From Ardenticatenales bacterium (GTDB taxonomy: Bacteria > Chloroflexota > Anaerolineae > Ardenticatenales > Ardenticatenaceae): a DNA stretch of 64,000 bases. The DNA is taken from assembly GCA_020634795.1 (NCBI GenBank), contig JACKAZ010000007.1, positions 62,001 through 126,000 of the forward strand. Reading direction: 5' to 3'. The position numbers and the translations under genes were made by a program. Position 1 is the first letter of the stretch. Each line of letters begins with the position of its first letter. The notes beneath the pieces were generated by a model. The model made no database searches. It saw only the letters and a list, made by a program, of their open reading frames with translations, and had not been told where the DNA came from. Below, piece by piece: positions 33,523 to 42,251 of this stretch.

Positions 33523-34917
33523 TCACGGAATCCACAACGCCTTGTAGCCTTCGTCGGTCAGTTGGCGCGGCTCGCTGCCATCCAGCCGCATCATCCACAG
33601 CGCTTGTTCGCCATTGGCGGCGGTCGGATCGACCCGCCCAAAAAGCAGCCACTCGCCATCCGGCGACCACTGCGGCTCGCTGTAGATGATGTCAGGCTCT
33701 GACAATGCGACTTCGGCGTCGTTGCGCTGGCTCGCCACGATCCAGAGCGTATCCCCCGGGCCACCCGCCACGGCGGAAAACTGCACGAAAGCGATGAGCG
33801 ATCCGTCGGGGTGCCACGCAGGGGCACTCTGATCCGCCTCCCGTTCCAGCACGGGTAGCTCGCTGCCCATATTGCCGTCTCGTATCACCGCGACCTGACG
33901 TACCATCTGATCGATAGGGTAGAAACGAGCATAGGCGATGGCACGGCTCGCCGGATCCCAGATCTGCTGACTGAAGGAGGGGCTTTCGGCGGGGAAGATA
34001 CGCAGATCACTGGTAAAGTTGTAGAAGGCGACCGCCCCCTGCGACGATTCAATAAAGGCGATCTGCGTGCCATCCGGCGACCAGCGTGCCGAATGGCCCG
34101 CCTCGTCACCCGCCCCATAGATCACCCCCGCCGGACTGCCATCGCTGGGACGGCGCAGCTCGATGTCGGGCGCGGCCAGGGTCGTGACACCCCCGACATC
34201 GACCAGTCGCCGCGATTCCACGGCCAGCAGATCGCCCGCAGGACTGAACTGGGGCGCGTTGTAGATCGTGTTCTGATCGTCGGTCAGCTTCGTCAGCCCA
34301 CCGCCCTGCAAATCCATCCGCCAAAGGTTGGTCGCCGTTTCACTTTCCACCACCGTGTAGACCAACGTATCACCCTGATGGGTAGTGGTAACGCTCTGCA
34401 CCGCTTGCCCGGGCGCGGTCAGCCGCTTCTGTTCCTCGGTCGCGGGGTCGACCAGCCACAACTCGTTGTTGCCCGTCATGAAGGCAATTCGGGGGCGGCG
34501 CGTGCTGAACTCCCATTGGAGTTGGCCCGCCAGCTCAATGCCGTCCGCATCCACCAACCCCGGCCCCACCGTGACGCGGTACCGCGCTTCGGCTTGCAGC
34601 GGCGCTTGCAGCAGGATGCGCAGTTCGTTCTCGTTCCAGCTCACGCGGAAGGGCACATCCGGCGCGATGCGCACCGTCGGCTCCACCGACGCGCGATCCA
34701 TCGCCCGTGAGAAGCGGGCGCGGATCAGCGGCTGCACGCTCACCTCGCTGCCCGGTGCGGGGAGCAGCGTCAACGCCCGAACCCGTGGCGTGCCGCCGCG
34801 CGCCACCAATGCCACGCTCAACGCCAACAGCAGCGCCACGAACAGCGCCACACCACGCCAATAGCGGCGCGTGTCCACGCTATCGTCAAGGATGTCGGCG
34901 GGCGGGATTAGGGTCAT
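33523..34917 (-). CDS. Membrane-anchored TolB/WD40-like propeller with a bacterial Ig-like domain
   Basis: The 464-residue protein has a signal-anchor helix at about residues 22-42 (GVALFVALLLALSVALVARG). An Ig-like domain follows (about 45-145, with IRARFSRAMDRASVEPTVRI, a Big_5 pattern), and then a six-bladed TolB/PD40-like propeller with repeated SPxGxxLA / WSPDGTQIAFI / WHPDGSLIAFVQ / WSPDGEWLLFG motifs. The start at 34917 (MTLIPPAD) is chosen because the in-frame extension to 34986 is repeat-like. The role is probably periplasmic or extracellular binding. It is convergent with the YugP-like gene. No enzyme motif is visible. Confidence 0.82.
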   Translation of the reverse strand: MTLIPPADILDDSVDTRRYWRGVALFVALLLALSVALVARGGTPRVRALTLLPAPGSEVSVQPLIRARFSRAMDRASVEPTVRIAPDVPFRVSWNENELRILLQAPLQAEARYRVTVGPGLVDADGIELAGQLQWEFSTRRPRIAFMTGNNELWLVDPATEEQKRLTAPGQAVQSVTTTHQGDTLVYTVVESETATNLWRMDLQGGGLTKLTDDQNTIYNAPQFSPAGDLLAVESRRLVDVGGVTTLAAPDIELRRPSDGSPAGVIYGAGDEAGHSARWSPDGTQIAFIESSQGAVAFYNFTSDLRIFPAESPSFSQQIWDPASRAIAYARFYPIDQMVRQVAVIRDGNMGSELPVLEREADQSAPAWHPDGSLIAFVQFSAVAGGPGDTLWIVASQRNDAEVALSEPDIIYSEPQWSPDGEWLLFGRVDPTAANGEQALWMMRLDGSEPRQLTDEGYKALWIP

Positions 34918-35099
34918 GGGGGTGGGGTCAGGCAGGGTGATCGGTGGGTTGTAGGCTGTTACGTGTTGCGTGTTGAGGCGTTGCAAGGCGAGGTTGGGAG
35001 GTTAATTTTCTTTTGCCCCTACGGATGGGGCATAGGACAGATTTCAAAACATTGGAAAAACGAAGTCGCCCCTTCCCATTCGCCATTCGCTACTCTGCC

Positions 35100-35921
35100 C
35101 TACGGGTACAGATAAGGCTCGGCGGGCTGCTCGATGGGGGTGAGTGACTCGGCCAAGATGATTGCTTCCTTGCGTCCGTCCCGCTCTTGCAGGCCAACGG
35201 TTCCGCTGACGCGCAGCCATTGGTCGTTTGCGAGGTCGAGGGTGCTGTCGGCGGCCACCGGCATGCCGATAGCGAGGCCGTCGGCGCTGCAGCACGAGAC
35301 GACGAAGCGCGAGAGCATGATCTGTCCCTCCGGCAGGGTGCTGTCGCGCCAAACGAAGCCTTCTACTTCGATCGCTTGTCCCTGCACACGGGGATTATCC
35401 GGCTCGTAGAGCGTGGCGTTGACCCAATCGAGCAGCGTCCACGAGGTTGGGTCGGGCAGGCTGTAGCTGGCCCCATCCGCGAGCGAGTCGACCGTGCGCA
35501 TCCCTGTACCGCCCGTGCCGACGCCGCCCCGTGCGCTCAGCGCGGCGCTGCCCAACGCTTGCGCTGGCACCATCAGCCCCAGCAGAATCGGCACCAGCAG
35601 CGCCGTCAGCGCGGGCGAGCGCCACGTCAACCGTCCGTGATCGTGGTCATGATCGGGGTGGCCCTGCGGATCGGCGCGCCATTGGCCGACAAGAACCGCA
35701 ACCGCCAACAGCAGCAGCACCACGCCCGTGGCCGCGATGAGGGGGGTGTAGCGGACGTGGACGTAGAGCGGCAGCGTGCCATTCATCACCTTCACGAGCA
35801 GCATCGCGCCAATGCCGCCGATCAGCAGCGCCTGCACAACGGGCAACCAGCGCTCGCTCGCGGTCGGCGCGTGGTCGTGGTGGTCGCAGTCGGGGCTGTG
35901 TTCGTGTTCGTGTTCGTGCAT
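35100..35921 (-). CDS. TIGR03943/YcgQ-family membrane protein, His-rich N terminus
   Basis: The 273-residue protein starts with an alternating His tail (MHEHEHEHSPDCDHHDH), has three or so membrane helices, a second His-rich stretch (GHPDHDHDHG) and a C-terminal soluble domain with the family-typical RFVVSCCSADGLAIGMPV. TIGR03943/DUF1980 proteins normally accompany a YraQ/YcgR-type permease, which is exactly the next gene here. The His tracts suggest metal binding and fit the adjacent Fur/Zur-like regulator. The transported species is not known. Five AAGGTGC repeats lie 15 bases upstream of the start. Confidence 0.85.
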   Translation of the reverse strand: MHEHEHEHSPDCDHHDHAPTASERWLPVVQALLIGGIGAMLLVKVMNGTLPLYVHVRYTPLIAATGVVLLLLAVAVLVGQWRADPQGHPDHDHDHGRLTWRSPALTALLVPILLGLMVPAQALGSAALSARGGVGTGGTGMRTVDSLADGASYSLPDPTSWTLLDWVNATLYEPDNPRVQGQAIEVEGFVWRDSTLPEGQIMLSRFVVSCCSADGLAIGMPVAADSTLDLANDQWLRVSGTVGLQERDGRKEAIILAESLTPIEQPAEPYLYP

Positions 35922-35935
35922 GGCTCTACTTCAAG

Positions 35936-35970
35936 AAGGTGCAAGGTGCAAGGTGCAAGGTGCAAGGTGC
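35936..35970 (+). repeat. Heptamer array, AAGGTGC (5 units)
   Basis: Five perfect AAGGTGC units end 15 bases from the start codon of the TIGR03943 gene, on its 5' side. Shorter two-unit heptamers occur near both gene ends: CCATTCG at about 35084-35097 and ATTCACC at about 36085. Confidence 0.95.
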
Positions 35971-36098
35971 ATATTGCCAATCAACGAAGATGCAATGTGC
36001 CTCGATTTTCGATTCCACCAAAGCTCTCAAATTAAAAAATCCACAGCGGCAGAGCCGTGAGACGATTCCCATCATCACCCCATTCACCATTCACCACC

Positions 36099-37163
36099 TC
36101 ACCCCACATTCAAGTTGATCCATGTCGCCGCCAAAAAGCTGAGCAAGGTGGCGAGCAGGACGATCACCAGCACGGCACTGCGCTTGAAGGTGGTGGTGAA
36201 GAGCAGCACAGCCTTGATGTCGATCATCGGGCCGAAGACGAGAAAGGCCAAGATCGCGCCGCTATGAAAGGTCGAGGCGAAACCGAGCGCGACGAAGGCA
36301 TCGACCGTCGAGCAGATCGACATGATGGCGGCCAGTGCCATCAGCACGATCACCGAAGCGACCGGGTTGCCGCCGATCGCCAGCAGGATATCTTGCGGGA
36401 TGAAGGTCTGGGCCAGGGCCGCGATCATCGCGCCGAAAACGACATATTGTCCCATCTCGAAGAATTCGGCGGCGGCGTGGTCGGTCACGCTGCCCAGCCG
36501 CGCCAAAAACCCTTGCGCGGGCAGGGCATGATCGTGGCTCGGCACGGTATCGGGGATGCGGCGTAGCAGCGTGCGGGCGGCGGGATGCAAAGCAAGGGTC
36601 ATGGCAATGATGGCGGCGATGGCAATCGTCAGGGCGATCCGCCCGCCGACGATCAGCGGATCGCCGTTGAAGGCCACCCACGTCGAGGCGATGACGACCG
36701 GGTTGATGACCGGCGCGGCCAGCAAGAAGGCGACCCCCAGCGGTACCGGCGCGCCCTTGTGCATCAGCCGCCGCGCGGTCGGCACACTGCCACATTCACA
36801 GACGGGGAAGATCAACCCCAACAAACTCCCGACCGCAGTCGCACCGAGCCGATTCTTCGGTACCAGCCGCTGCACCCGCTCGGGCGTGACGAAGACTTGG
36901 ATCAGCGCCGAGGCCAAGACCCCCAGCAGCAAGAAAGCCGCCGCTTCGATGAAGATGCCGAGGAAAATCGTGGTGAAGGTGCCGAAAAGTTGGCCCAGCG
37001 CGGCGACGGTTGATTTGGATTGGGTCAGCCCCGTCAAGCGGTCGACCGAGGCAAGCATCCAGCCCATCAAAAACAGAGCCGCGCCAAGCAACAGCAGGAT
37101 CGCGATACGGTCGGCAACCCATTTACCCCATCTATCAGGCGCGGTCAAGCGGTTTTTAAGCAT
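36099..37163 (-). CDS. YraQ/DUF318-family permease
   Basis: This 354-residue integral membrane protein has about eight to ten helices. Signature stretches are FPVCECGSVPTARRLMHKGA (CECG is strongly conserved in the family), LLAAPVINPVVIASTW and MSICSTVDAFVALGF. Families of this type (COG0701) are predicted permeases, often metal-related. Here it stands between a Fur/Zur-type regulator, 6 bases upstream, and its usual partner TIGR03943 downstream. A metal export or uptake role is an inference from that context. Confidence 0.87.
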   Translation of the reverse strand: MLKNRLTAPDRWGKWVADRIAILLLLGAALFLMGWMLASVDRLTGLTQSKSTVAALGQLFGTFTTIFLGIFIEAAAFLLLGVLASALIQVFVTPERVQRLVPKNRLGATAVGSLLGLIFPVCECGSVPTARRLMHKGAPVPLGVAFLLAAPVINPVVIASTWVAFNGDPLIVGGRIALTIAIAAIIAMTLALHPAARTLLRRIPDTVPSHDHALPAQGFLARLGSVTDHAAAEFFEMGQYVVFGAMIAALAQTFIPQDILLAIGGNPVASVIVLMALAAIMSICSTVDAFVALGFASTFHSGAILAFLVFGPMIDIKAVLLFTTTFKRSAVLVIVLLATLLSFLAATWINLNVG

Positions 37164-37169
37164 CGTGGG

Positions 37170-37616
37170 CTACGCCGCTTTCTGGCAGTCGTGGCAGATG
37201 CCGTACAGTTCGACGAGGTGACTTTCGACCGTGAAGTCATGCTGCTGCGCAAAGCGTTCCAAGCCGTCGTCCAGCAGGCAGTGGTCAAGGTCGGTCACCG
37301 TGCCACAATGGTTGCAGATCAGGTGATGGTGGTGGCCACCACTCGGCACGCAGAAGCGCTGACGTCCGTCGCCCAGATAGGTGGCGTGAATCAGCCCCAA
37401 GCCGGTCAGCAGCTCCAGCGTCCGATAGACGGTGGCGCGGCCAAGCTGCGGGATGCGCTGCTGCGCCCGCGCCAAAATCTCAGCATGGTCAAGGTGCTGT
37501 TCGCTGCCAACCAACACCTCGATCAACGCTTGGCGTGGCTCCGTCAGCCGGTGGCCATGGGCCTGTAACGCTTCGGCGATGTGAGTGATACGATGCTTTT
37601 CAGGTTGGCTTGTCAC
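37170..37616 (-). CDS. Fur-family metalloregulator, possibly Zur
   Basis: The 148-residue protein has a winged helix with GHRLTEPRQALIEVLVGSEQ and LGRATVYRTLELLTGLGLIH, the metal-site run GGHHHHLIC and two structural CxxC pairs (CNHCG and CHDC). This is the Fur/Zur/PerR architecture. The subtype cannot be fixed without key residues, but the permease and His-rich partner make zinc the more likely signal. It is the first gene of the three-gene unit, so autoregulation is expected. I found no obvious Fur-like palindrome in the short upstream gap (37617-37749). Confidence 0.9.
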   Translation of the reverse strand: MTSQPEKHRITHIAEALQAHGHRLTEPRQALIEVLVGSEQHLDHAEILARAQQRIPQLGRATVYRTLELLTGLGLIHATYLGDGRQRFCVPSGGHHHHLICNHCGTVTDLDHCLLDDGLERFAQQHDFTVESHLVELYGICHDCQKAA

Positions 37617-37749
37617 GGCTGATTCGTTGCTTTCAAGAGCGTCGGCAGTGGAGAATGGGAAATAGGGAATGGATTGCCTTGCAAATCATCGGAAACTGAT
37701 TGAATGATCAGAGTATCCGTTGCTCGATGCTCGACAATGAGATTCTATC

Positions 37750-40368
37750 TCAATTCTCACCCTCGTCCGAATCGCTCCCCGCCAGCTGTTTTAGTTCGAA
37801 GAGCAGCGTCAGCGCTTCGATCGGGGTGAGGCTGAGCACATCCAACTCACGCAACTTCAGCTCCACCTCGCTGGGTGCGGGATCGTCCAGCAACGGAAGC
37901 GATGGTTGGGCGGCGGGGGCGGGTGGCGCATGGCCGTTGCGCTCCAGATCGGACAGAATCTCCCGCGCGCGGCTGATCAGCGGCTTGGGCATGCCCGCGA
38001 TCTGCGCCACGTAGATGCCGTAGGAGCGGTCGACGCCCCCCGGTTCAACCCGGTGCAAGAAGATGATGCGGTCCCCCTCCTCCGCCACCGCGACACGGTA
38101 GTTCATCACGCGGGGCAGCAAGCCTTCGAGCGCGGTCAACTCGTGGTAGTGGGTGGCGAAGAGGGTGCGGCTCTGCAGCTTGGGGTGGTTGTGGATGAAT
38201 TCGACCGTGGCGCGGGCGATGGCGAGGCCGTCGTAGGTCGAGGTGCCGCGTCCGACCTCGTCCAGAATAAAGAGTGAGCGCTGGCTCCCCTGCGAGAGCA
38301 GATTGGCCGTCTCGACCATCTCGACCATGAAGGTCGATTGGCCGCGCGCGATTTCGTCCTGCGCCCCCACCCGCGTGAAGATACGATCCACCATGCCGAT
38401 CTGCGCCTCATCGGCGGGGACGAAGCTGCCGATCTGCGCCATCAACACGATCAGGGCGACTTGGCGCATGTAGGTCGATTTCCCGGTCATGTTGCCACCG
38501 GTGATGATGTGGATGCGCGATTCGTCGGTGAAGGTCGTGTCGTTGGGAATGTAAGGCTCGTCCTTCAGCGTCAGTTCGACCACCGGGTGGCGGCCGCGCA
38601 CGATATGGATCGCTTGGTCGTCGCGCAGTGTGGGCCGCACATAGCGGTGGCGGACCGCGACCTCGGCCAGCGCCACGAAGAGATCGAGGTGGGCCAGCGC
38701 CTGCGCCACTTTGAGCAGCCGTCCGCCTTCCGCCGCCACCTGCTGCACGATCTGGGCGAAGATCCGCTGTTCGAGGTCGAGCTGGTGCTCTTCCGCGTTC
38801 AGCACTTTCGACTCGTACTCTTTCAGATCGGTCGTCACGTACCGCTCGGCGTTGACCAAGGTTTGGCGGCGCTCGTAATCGCTGGGAACCAGCGCGGTGT
38901 TCGCCTTCGAAACCTCGATGTAGTAGCCGTGCACCTTGTTGTAGGAGACTTTCAGACTGCTGATGCCGGTCCGCTCCCGCTCGGTCGCCTGCAGCCCCGC
39001 GATCCAGTCGCGGGCATGGCGCGCGCCGTCGATGACCGACTGCAATTCCTCCGAGAAACTGGGCCGAATGAAGCCGGATTTGCTTTGCACGGCGGGCGGC
39101 GCTTCCACCAGCCCTTCGTTCAACAACGCCACGAGGTGCTCGCACGGATCGAGGTCGTCGGGGTGGAGCGGCTCGGGCGGATTGTCGAGGCCGCTGCGGA
39201 GCAAACCCGCGAGGATTAGTTGGATCTGGGGGATAAGGGCGAGTGAATGGCGGATCGCGCCGAGGTCACGGGGTTGGGCGCTGCCACTGATGACGCGGTT
39301 GGTCAGCCGTTCCAAGTCGGCGATCTCTTTGAGCGCGGCCTGCAATTCCAGGCGAATCACTGTCTGCGAGACGAAGGCGTCGACCGCATCTTGGCGTGCT
39401 TCCAACACCGCGCGGTGGAGCAGGGGTTGCCCCACCCATTGGCGCAACAGCCGCGCCCCCATCGCCGTCACCGTCTCGTCCAGCACCCCCAGCAGCGAAT
39501 GTTTGACGCCGCCACGCATCGCTTCGGTCAGCTCAAGGTTGCGACGGGTGGCGGCATCCAGCATCATGAAGCCACGGGTCGAATAGGCCACGAGCCGGTC
39601 AAGGTGGGGCAGCGCGTTCCGCTGCGTTTGCAGCGCATAATCCAACGCGGCCCCCGCCGCACGCACGGCGTAGGGCATCTCGGCCAAGCCGAAGCCCTCC
39701 AGCGTGGCCACCTCGAAATGATCCATGAGCGTACGGCGGGCGCGGCCCAGCTCCCAATGATAGGCCTCGTAGGGCGTGCGGCGGAAGCCCCGTTCATCGA
39801 CCTTGCTCTTTTTGCTGCCCGCGGGGCCAATCGCCTCTTCGCGAATCGGCTCGATGATTTCGGCGGGGGCCAGCCGTTCGATCTCTTCGTCTGCCTGCTG
39901 CCGCCACGTCCGCCCGCCAACCTGCGTCACCGCAAAGTCGCCGGTCGTCAGGTCGAGGTAGGCGATGCCCGCCCGCTCGTGCGCCTCATCCAGCAGCAGC
40001 GCCACCAGATAGTTGTTGCGCCGCGCATCCAGCATCTCCGGATCGGTGACCGTGCCCGCCGTCACGACGCGCATCACCTTGCGCTCCATCAGGCCCCGCC
40101 CCTCCGGATCGCCGACCTGTTCCGCCACCGCGACCTTGTACCCTTTCTCGATCAACTGTGCGATATAGTTGTCGGCGGCATGGTAGGGAACCCCCGCCAT
40201 CGGATTCTCGTGCCGCTTTGTCAGCACCAGATCCAGTTCGCGGGCACAGAGCGCTGCATCTTCATCGAAGGTCTCGTAAAAATCGCCGAGCCGGAAGAAG
40301 AGGATGCAGTCGGGATGCTGCGCTTTGATATCGAGATATTGCTGTCGGGAGGGGGTTACTTTTGCCAT
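37750..40368 (-). CDS. mutS: DNA mismatch repair protein MutS
   Basis: This mismatch-recognition ATPase of the MutS1 type has 872 residues. The N-terminal mismatch-binding motif FYE is in RLGDFYETFDEDAALCAREL, with PMAGVPYHAADNYIAQLIEK after it. The core and clamp domains follow, then the ATPase. Its Walker A reads GGNMTGKST, where most MutS proteins have GPNMxGKST. The later motifs RGQSTFMVEM and DEVGRGTSTYDGLAIA are standard. The C terminus is short, with LSLTPIEALTLLFELKQL. The ATG at 40368 begins with MAKVTPSRQQYLDIKAQHPD. No mutL is nearby. Confidence 0.96.
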   Translation of the reverse strand: MAKVTPSRQQYLDIKAQHPDCILFFRLGDFYETFDEDAALCARELDLVLTKRHENPMAGVPYHAADNYIAQLIEKGYKVAVAEQVGDPEGRGLMERKVMRVVTAGTVTDPEMLDARRNNYLVALLLDEAHERAGIAYLDLTTGDFAVTQVGGRTWRQQADEEIERLAPAEIIEPIREEAIGPAGSKKSKVDERGFRRTPYEAYHWELGRARRTLMDHFEVATLEGFGLAEMPYAVRAAGAALDYALQTQRNALPHLDRLVAYSTRGFMMLDAATRRNLELTEAMRGGVKHSLLGVLDETVTAMGARLLRQWVGQPLLHRAVLEARQDAVDAFVSQTVIRLELQAALKEIADLERLTNRVISGSAQPRDLGAIRHSLALIPQIQLILAGLLRSGLDNPPEPLHPDDLDPCEHLVALLNEGLVEAPPAVQSKSGFIRPSFSEELQSVIDGARHARDWIAGLQATERERTGISSLKVSYNKVHGYYIEVSKANTALVPSDYERRQTLVNAERYVTTDLKEYESKVLNAEEHQLDLEQRIFAQIVQQVAAEGGRLLKVAQALAHLDLFVALAEVAVRHRYVRPTLRDDQAIHIVRGRHPVVELTLKDEPYIPNDTTFTDESRIHIITGGNMTGKSTYMRQVALIVLMAQIGSFVPADEAQIGMVDRIFTRVGAQDEIARGQSTFMVEMVETANLLSQGSQRSLFILDEVGRGTSTYDGLAIARATVEFIHNHPKLQSRTLFATHYHELTALEGLLPRVMNYRVAVAEEGDRIIFLHRVEPGGVDRSYGIYVAQIAGMPKPLISRAREILSDLERNGHAPPAPAAQPSLPLLDDPAPSEVELKLRELDVLSLTPIEALTLLFELKQLAGSDSDEGEN

Positions 40369-40427
40369 GGCTGTCGGGTCGGGTAGTTCAGGATGGTGTA
40401 ATTATACACACCGGCAGCGACTATGTT

Positions 40428-40459
40428 CAAGCGTTGGAACGGTGAAGCGTTGGAACGTT
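40428..40459 (+). repeat. Octamer array upstream of mutS
   Basis: CAAGCGTT, GGAACGGT, GAAGCGTT and GGAACGTT run in tandem, the same family as at the dnaE and SulP stop codons. Confidence 0.85.
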
Positions 40460-40602
40460 GGAGTGGGTGAAAGGTTATATGTTGGGCGATCTCTCCGCAA
40501 CCCGATCGAGGCATATATCATACAGAATATATTCTCGGACGAATTGGATATGCTCTATTCGCTGCTTGCGATTGAGGCGATGAAACGGGGGAGGAGAAAA
40601 GG

Positions 40603-40974
40603 GTGAAGTATAAGGGTAGATATGATAATTTATTGGGACGAACCATAGACGAGATAGTACATCTCGATGCCGATCTGCAATCCACCCCTCATTGTTCCGA
40701 TTCGTCGGTCATATTGAGCAAACAGCTATTGAGATCGGGGAGCTCCGTTGCCGCCAATCCTCGTGAAGCGAGACATTCGCGTAGTGCAGCAGATCGGATC
40801 GCCAAGTTTACGATAGGTTTGCAAGAATTGGAGGAGAGTGCCCTTTGATTAGAGCTGTTAGGACGGCATGAAAAGGCGGATCGAGGCGTTCTTACCTGGC
40901 GCCTGGATGAAACAAATCAGCTCATTTCCATTTTCATTGCCAGCATCCGCACGCGACGCAAACAATGTGACTAA
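40603..40974 (+). pseudogene. Four-helix-bundle (S23/IVP-like) protein with an internal stop
   Basis: The frame begins MKYKGRYDNLLGRTIDEIVH and shows VILSKQLLRSGSSVAANPRE, then RSAADRIAKFTIGLQELEES. At 40846-40848 a TGA replaces what is a Trp codon (TGG) in the paralogue at 9 kb. In the same frame the homology continues to 40974 (LDETNQLISIFIASIRTRRK). Read through, the product would be about 123 residues, the normal length. A one-base nonsense change is the simplest explanation. Recoding of TGA as Trp is not supported, because TGA ends other genes here. It overlaps the convergent methyltransferase by four bases. Confidence 0.8.
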
Positions 40975-41930
40975 CTGCCGCTCATTCCAACGATCCAACG
41001 ATCCAACGCTTTGCGCATTGCGCGAATATCGTCTGGGGTGGTGCGACAGCAGCCGCCGATGAGCCGTGCACCCGCCGCTCGCCAGCGCCGTGCCGGTTCG
41101 CGGAAGTCGGTCAGGCCGCTGTCAGGCCGCCAGCAGCGGGCCGCTCCGTCCCATCGTTCACCGCTGTTGGGGTAGGCGAGCAGCGGCTTCGCAGTCAATG
41201 CCGTAGCGCGGTGCAGCAGCGCTTCAACCCAACGTGGGGCCACGCAGTTGACGCCGATAGCGACGATGTTCGCGCATGGGTTAGCCCGCGTCACCGCCGC
41301 GTCAAAGGCGGCGCCGTGGGCCAGCGTTTGGTCGTCGCGGCAGACGACGCTCAGCCATGCGGGGGCGTCGGGCAGCTCGTCGAGCAAGCGACAGAGGGCA
41401 TCCACCTCGGCCAACGAGGGGATCGTTTCGCAGGCCAGCAGATCGGCCCCGCTCTCGGCCAGCAGATGGAGCCGCTCACGGTGAAAGTCCATCAGCGTGT
41501 CCACCGACAAGCCGTAGTCGCCGCCGTATTCGGAGCCGTCCGCGAGGAAGGCGGCGTAGGGGCCGACCGAGGCCGCGACCAGCGGCTTGATGCGTCCGGC
41601 GCGATTCGCCGCGTCCGACCAGAAGTCGTCCCGCGCCTCGCGGGCGAGCGCGACGCTGCGCCGTAGCAGCGCTACCGCCTGCGCATGGCTCAGGCCGACT
41701 CGTGCCAATCCCTCGAAGGTTGCCTGATAACTGGCGGTCGTGATGACATCCGCGCCCGCCACGAGGTAGTCGTAGTGGAGCTGCCGGATCAGATCAGGCC
41801 GATCGAGCAGCAGCCGCGCCGACCAAAGGGCATCGTTCAGCACGGCGCCACGCCGCTCCAGCTCGGTGGCGAGCGCCCCATCAAGGACGAGGAACGATTG
41901 GGTTGAAAGCAGTTGGCTGAGTGAAAGCAT
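40971..41930 (-). CDS. mmuM: Homocysteine S-methyltransferase (MmuM-like)
   Basis: This zinc-dependent methyltransferase has 319 residues and transfers a methyl group from S-methylmethionine or S-adenosylmethionine to homocysteine. The start region FLVLDGALATELERRGAVL is typical. The zinc cysteines are at GVNCVAP (about 222-228) and in the C-terminal GARLIGGCCRTTPDDIRAMR pair. The start MLSLSQLLSTQSF at 41930 is chosen; the longer frame upstream is repeat DNA. No clear ribosome site is visible. Confidence 0.92.
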   Translation of the reverse strand: MLSLSQLLSTQSFLVLDGALATELERRGAVLNDALWSARLLLDRPDLIRQLHYDYLVAGADVITTASYQATFEGLARVGLSHAQAVALLRRSVALAREARDDFWSDAANRAGRIKPLVAASVGPYAAFLADGSEYGGDYGLSVDTLMDFHRERLHLLAESGADLLACETIPSLAEVDALCRLLDELPDAPAWLSVVCRDDQTLAHGAAFDAAVTRANPCANIVAIGVNCVAPRWVEALLHRATALTAKPLLAYPNSGERWDGAARCWRPDSGLTDFREPARRWRAAGARLIGGCCRTTPDDIRAMRKALDRWIVGMSGS

Positions 41931-42059
41931 GGTTACTCGTGCTGACGGACAACATGAACACAGACATTGTGGCGGGGGGAAGCAATAAAGCAAGCGGATG
42001 GCCTGCGCCACTCCCCGCTTTGATTCCCCTCTCCCTTTTCCATATAATCTCCTGAACGG

Positions 42060-42209
42060 CAACGCGAACGGCAGAGCAGGTAACGCAGAGCAAGTAACGC
42101 AGAGCAAGTAACGCAAAACGCAGAACGCAGAACGCAGAACGGGCGTGTTAACCCATGCACCATGCACCATGCACCATGCACCATGCACCATGCACCTTGC
42201 ACCTTGCAC
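42060..42209 (+). repeat. Composite repeat module (14-mers, ACGCAGA, CATGCAC, CTTGCAC)
   Basis: The order on the plus strand is: 14-bp units GTAACGCAGAGCAA, then ACGCAAA/ACGCAGA heptamers (42111-42138), then the junction GCGTGTTAACCCATGCACC (42143-42161), then six CATGCAC and two CTTGCAC heptamers (42154-42209). It fills most of the gap between the divergent mmuM and miaB genes. The reverse complement of the same module is found at 44.6 and 48.4 kb. Confidence 0.95.
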
Positions 42210-42251
42210 CCTTAACTCCCAACTCACCCCACTCACCCACCGGAGCACCCC

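Noticed and set aside
40846..40848. TGA read as Trp (recoding) in the four-helix-bundle gene
   Set aside because: TGA serves as the normal stop in many genes here (for example the FeoB G-domain gene and SulP), so a nonsense mutation is the simpler reading.
42060..42209. CRISPR array
   Set aside because: Units are 7-14 bp and directly abutting, with no unique spacers of 25-40 bp; no cas genes are nearby.
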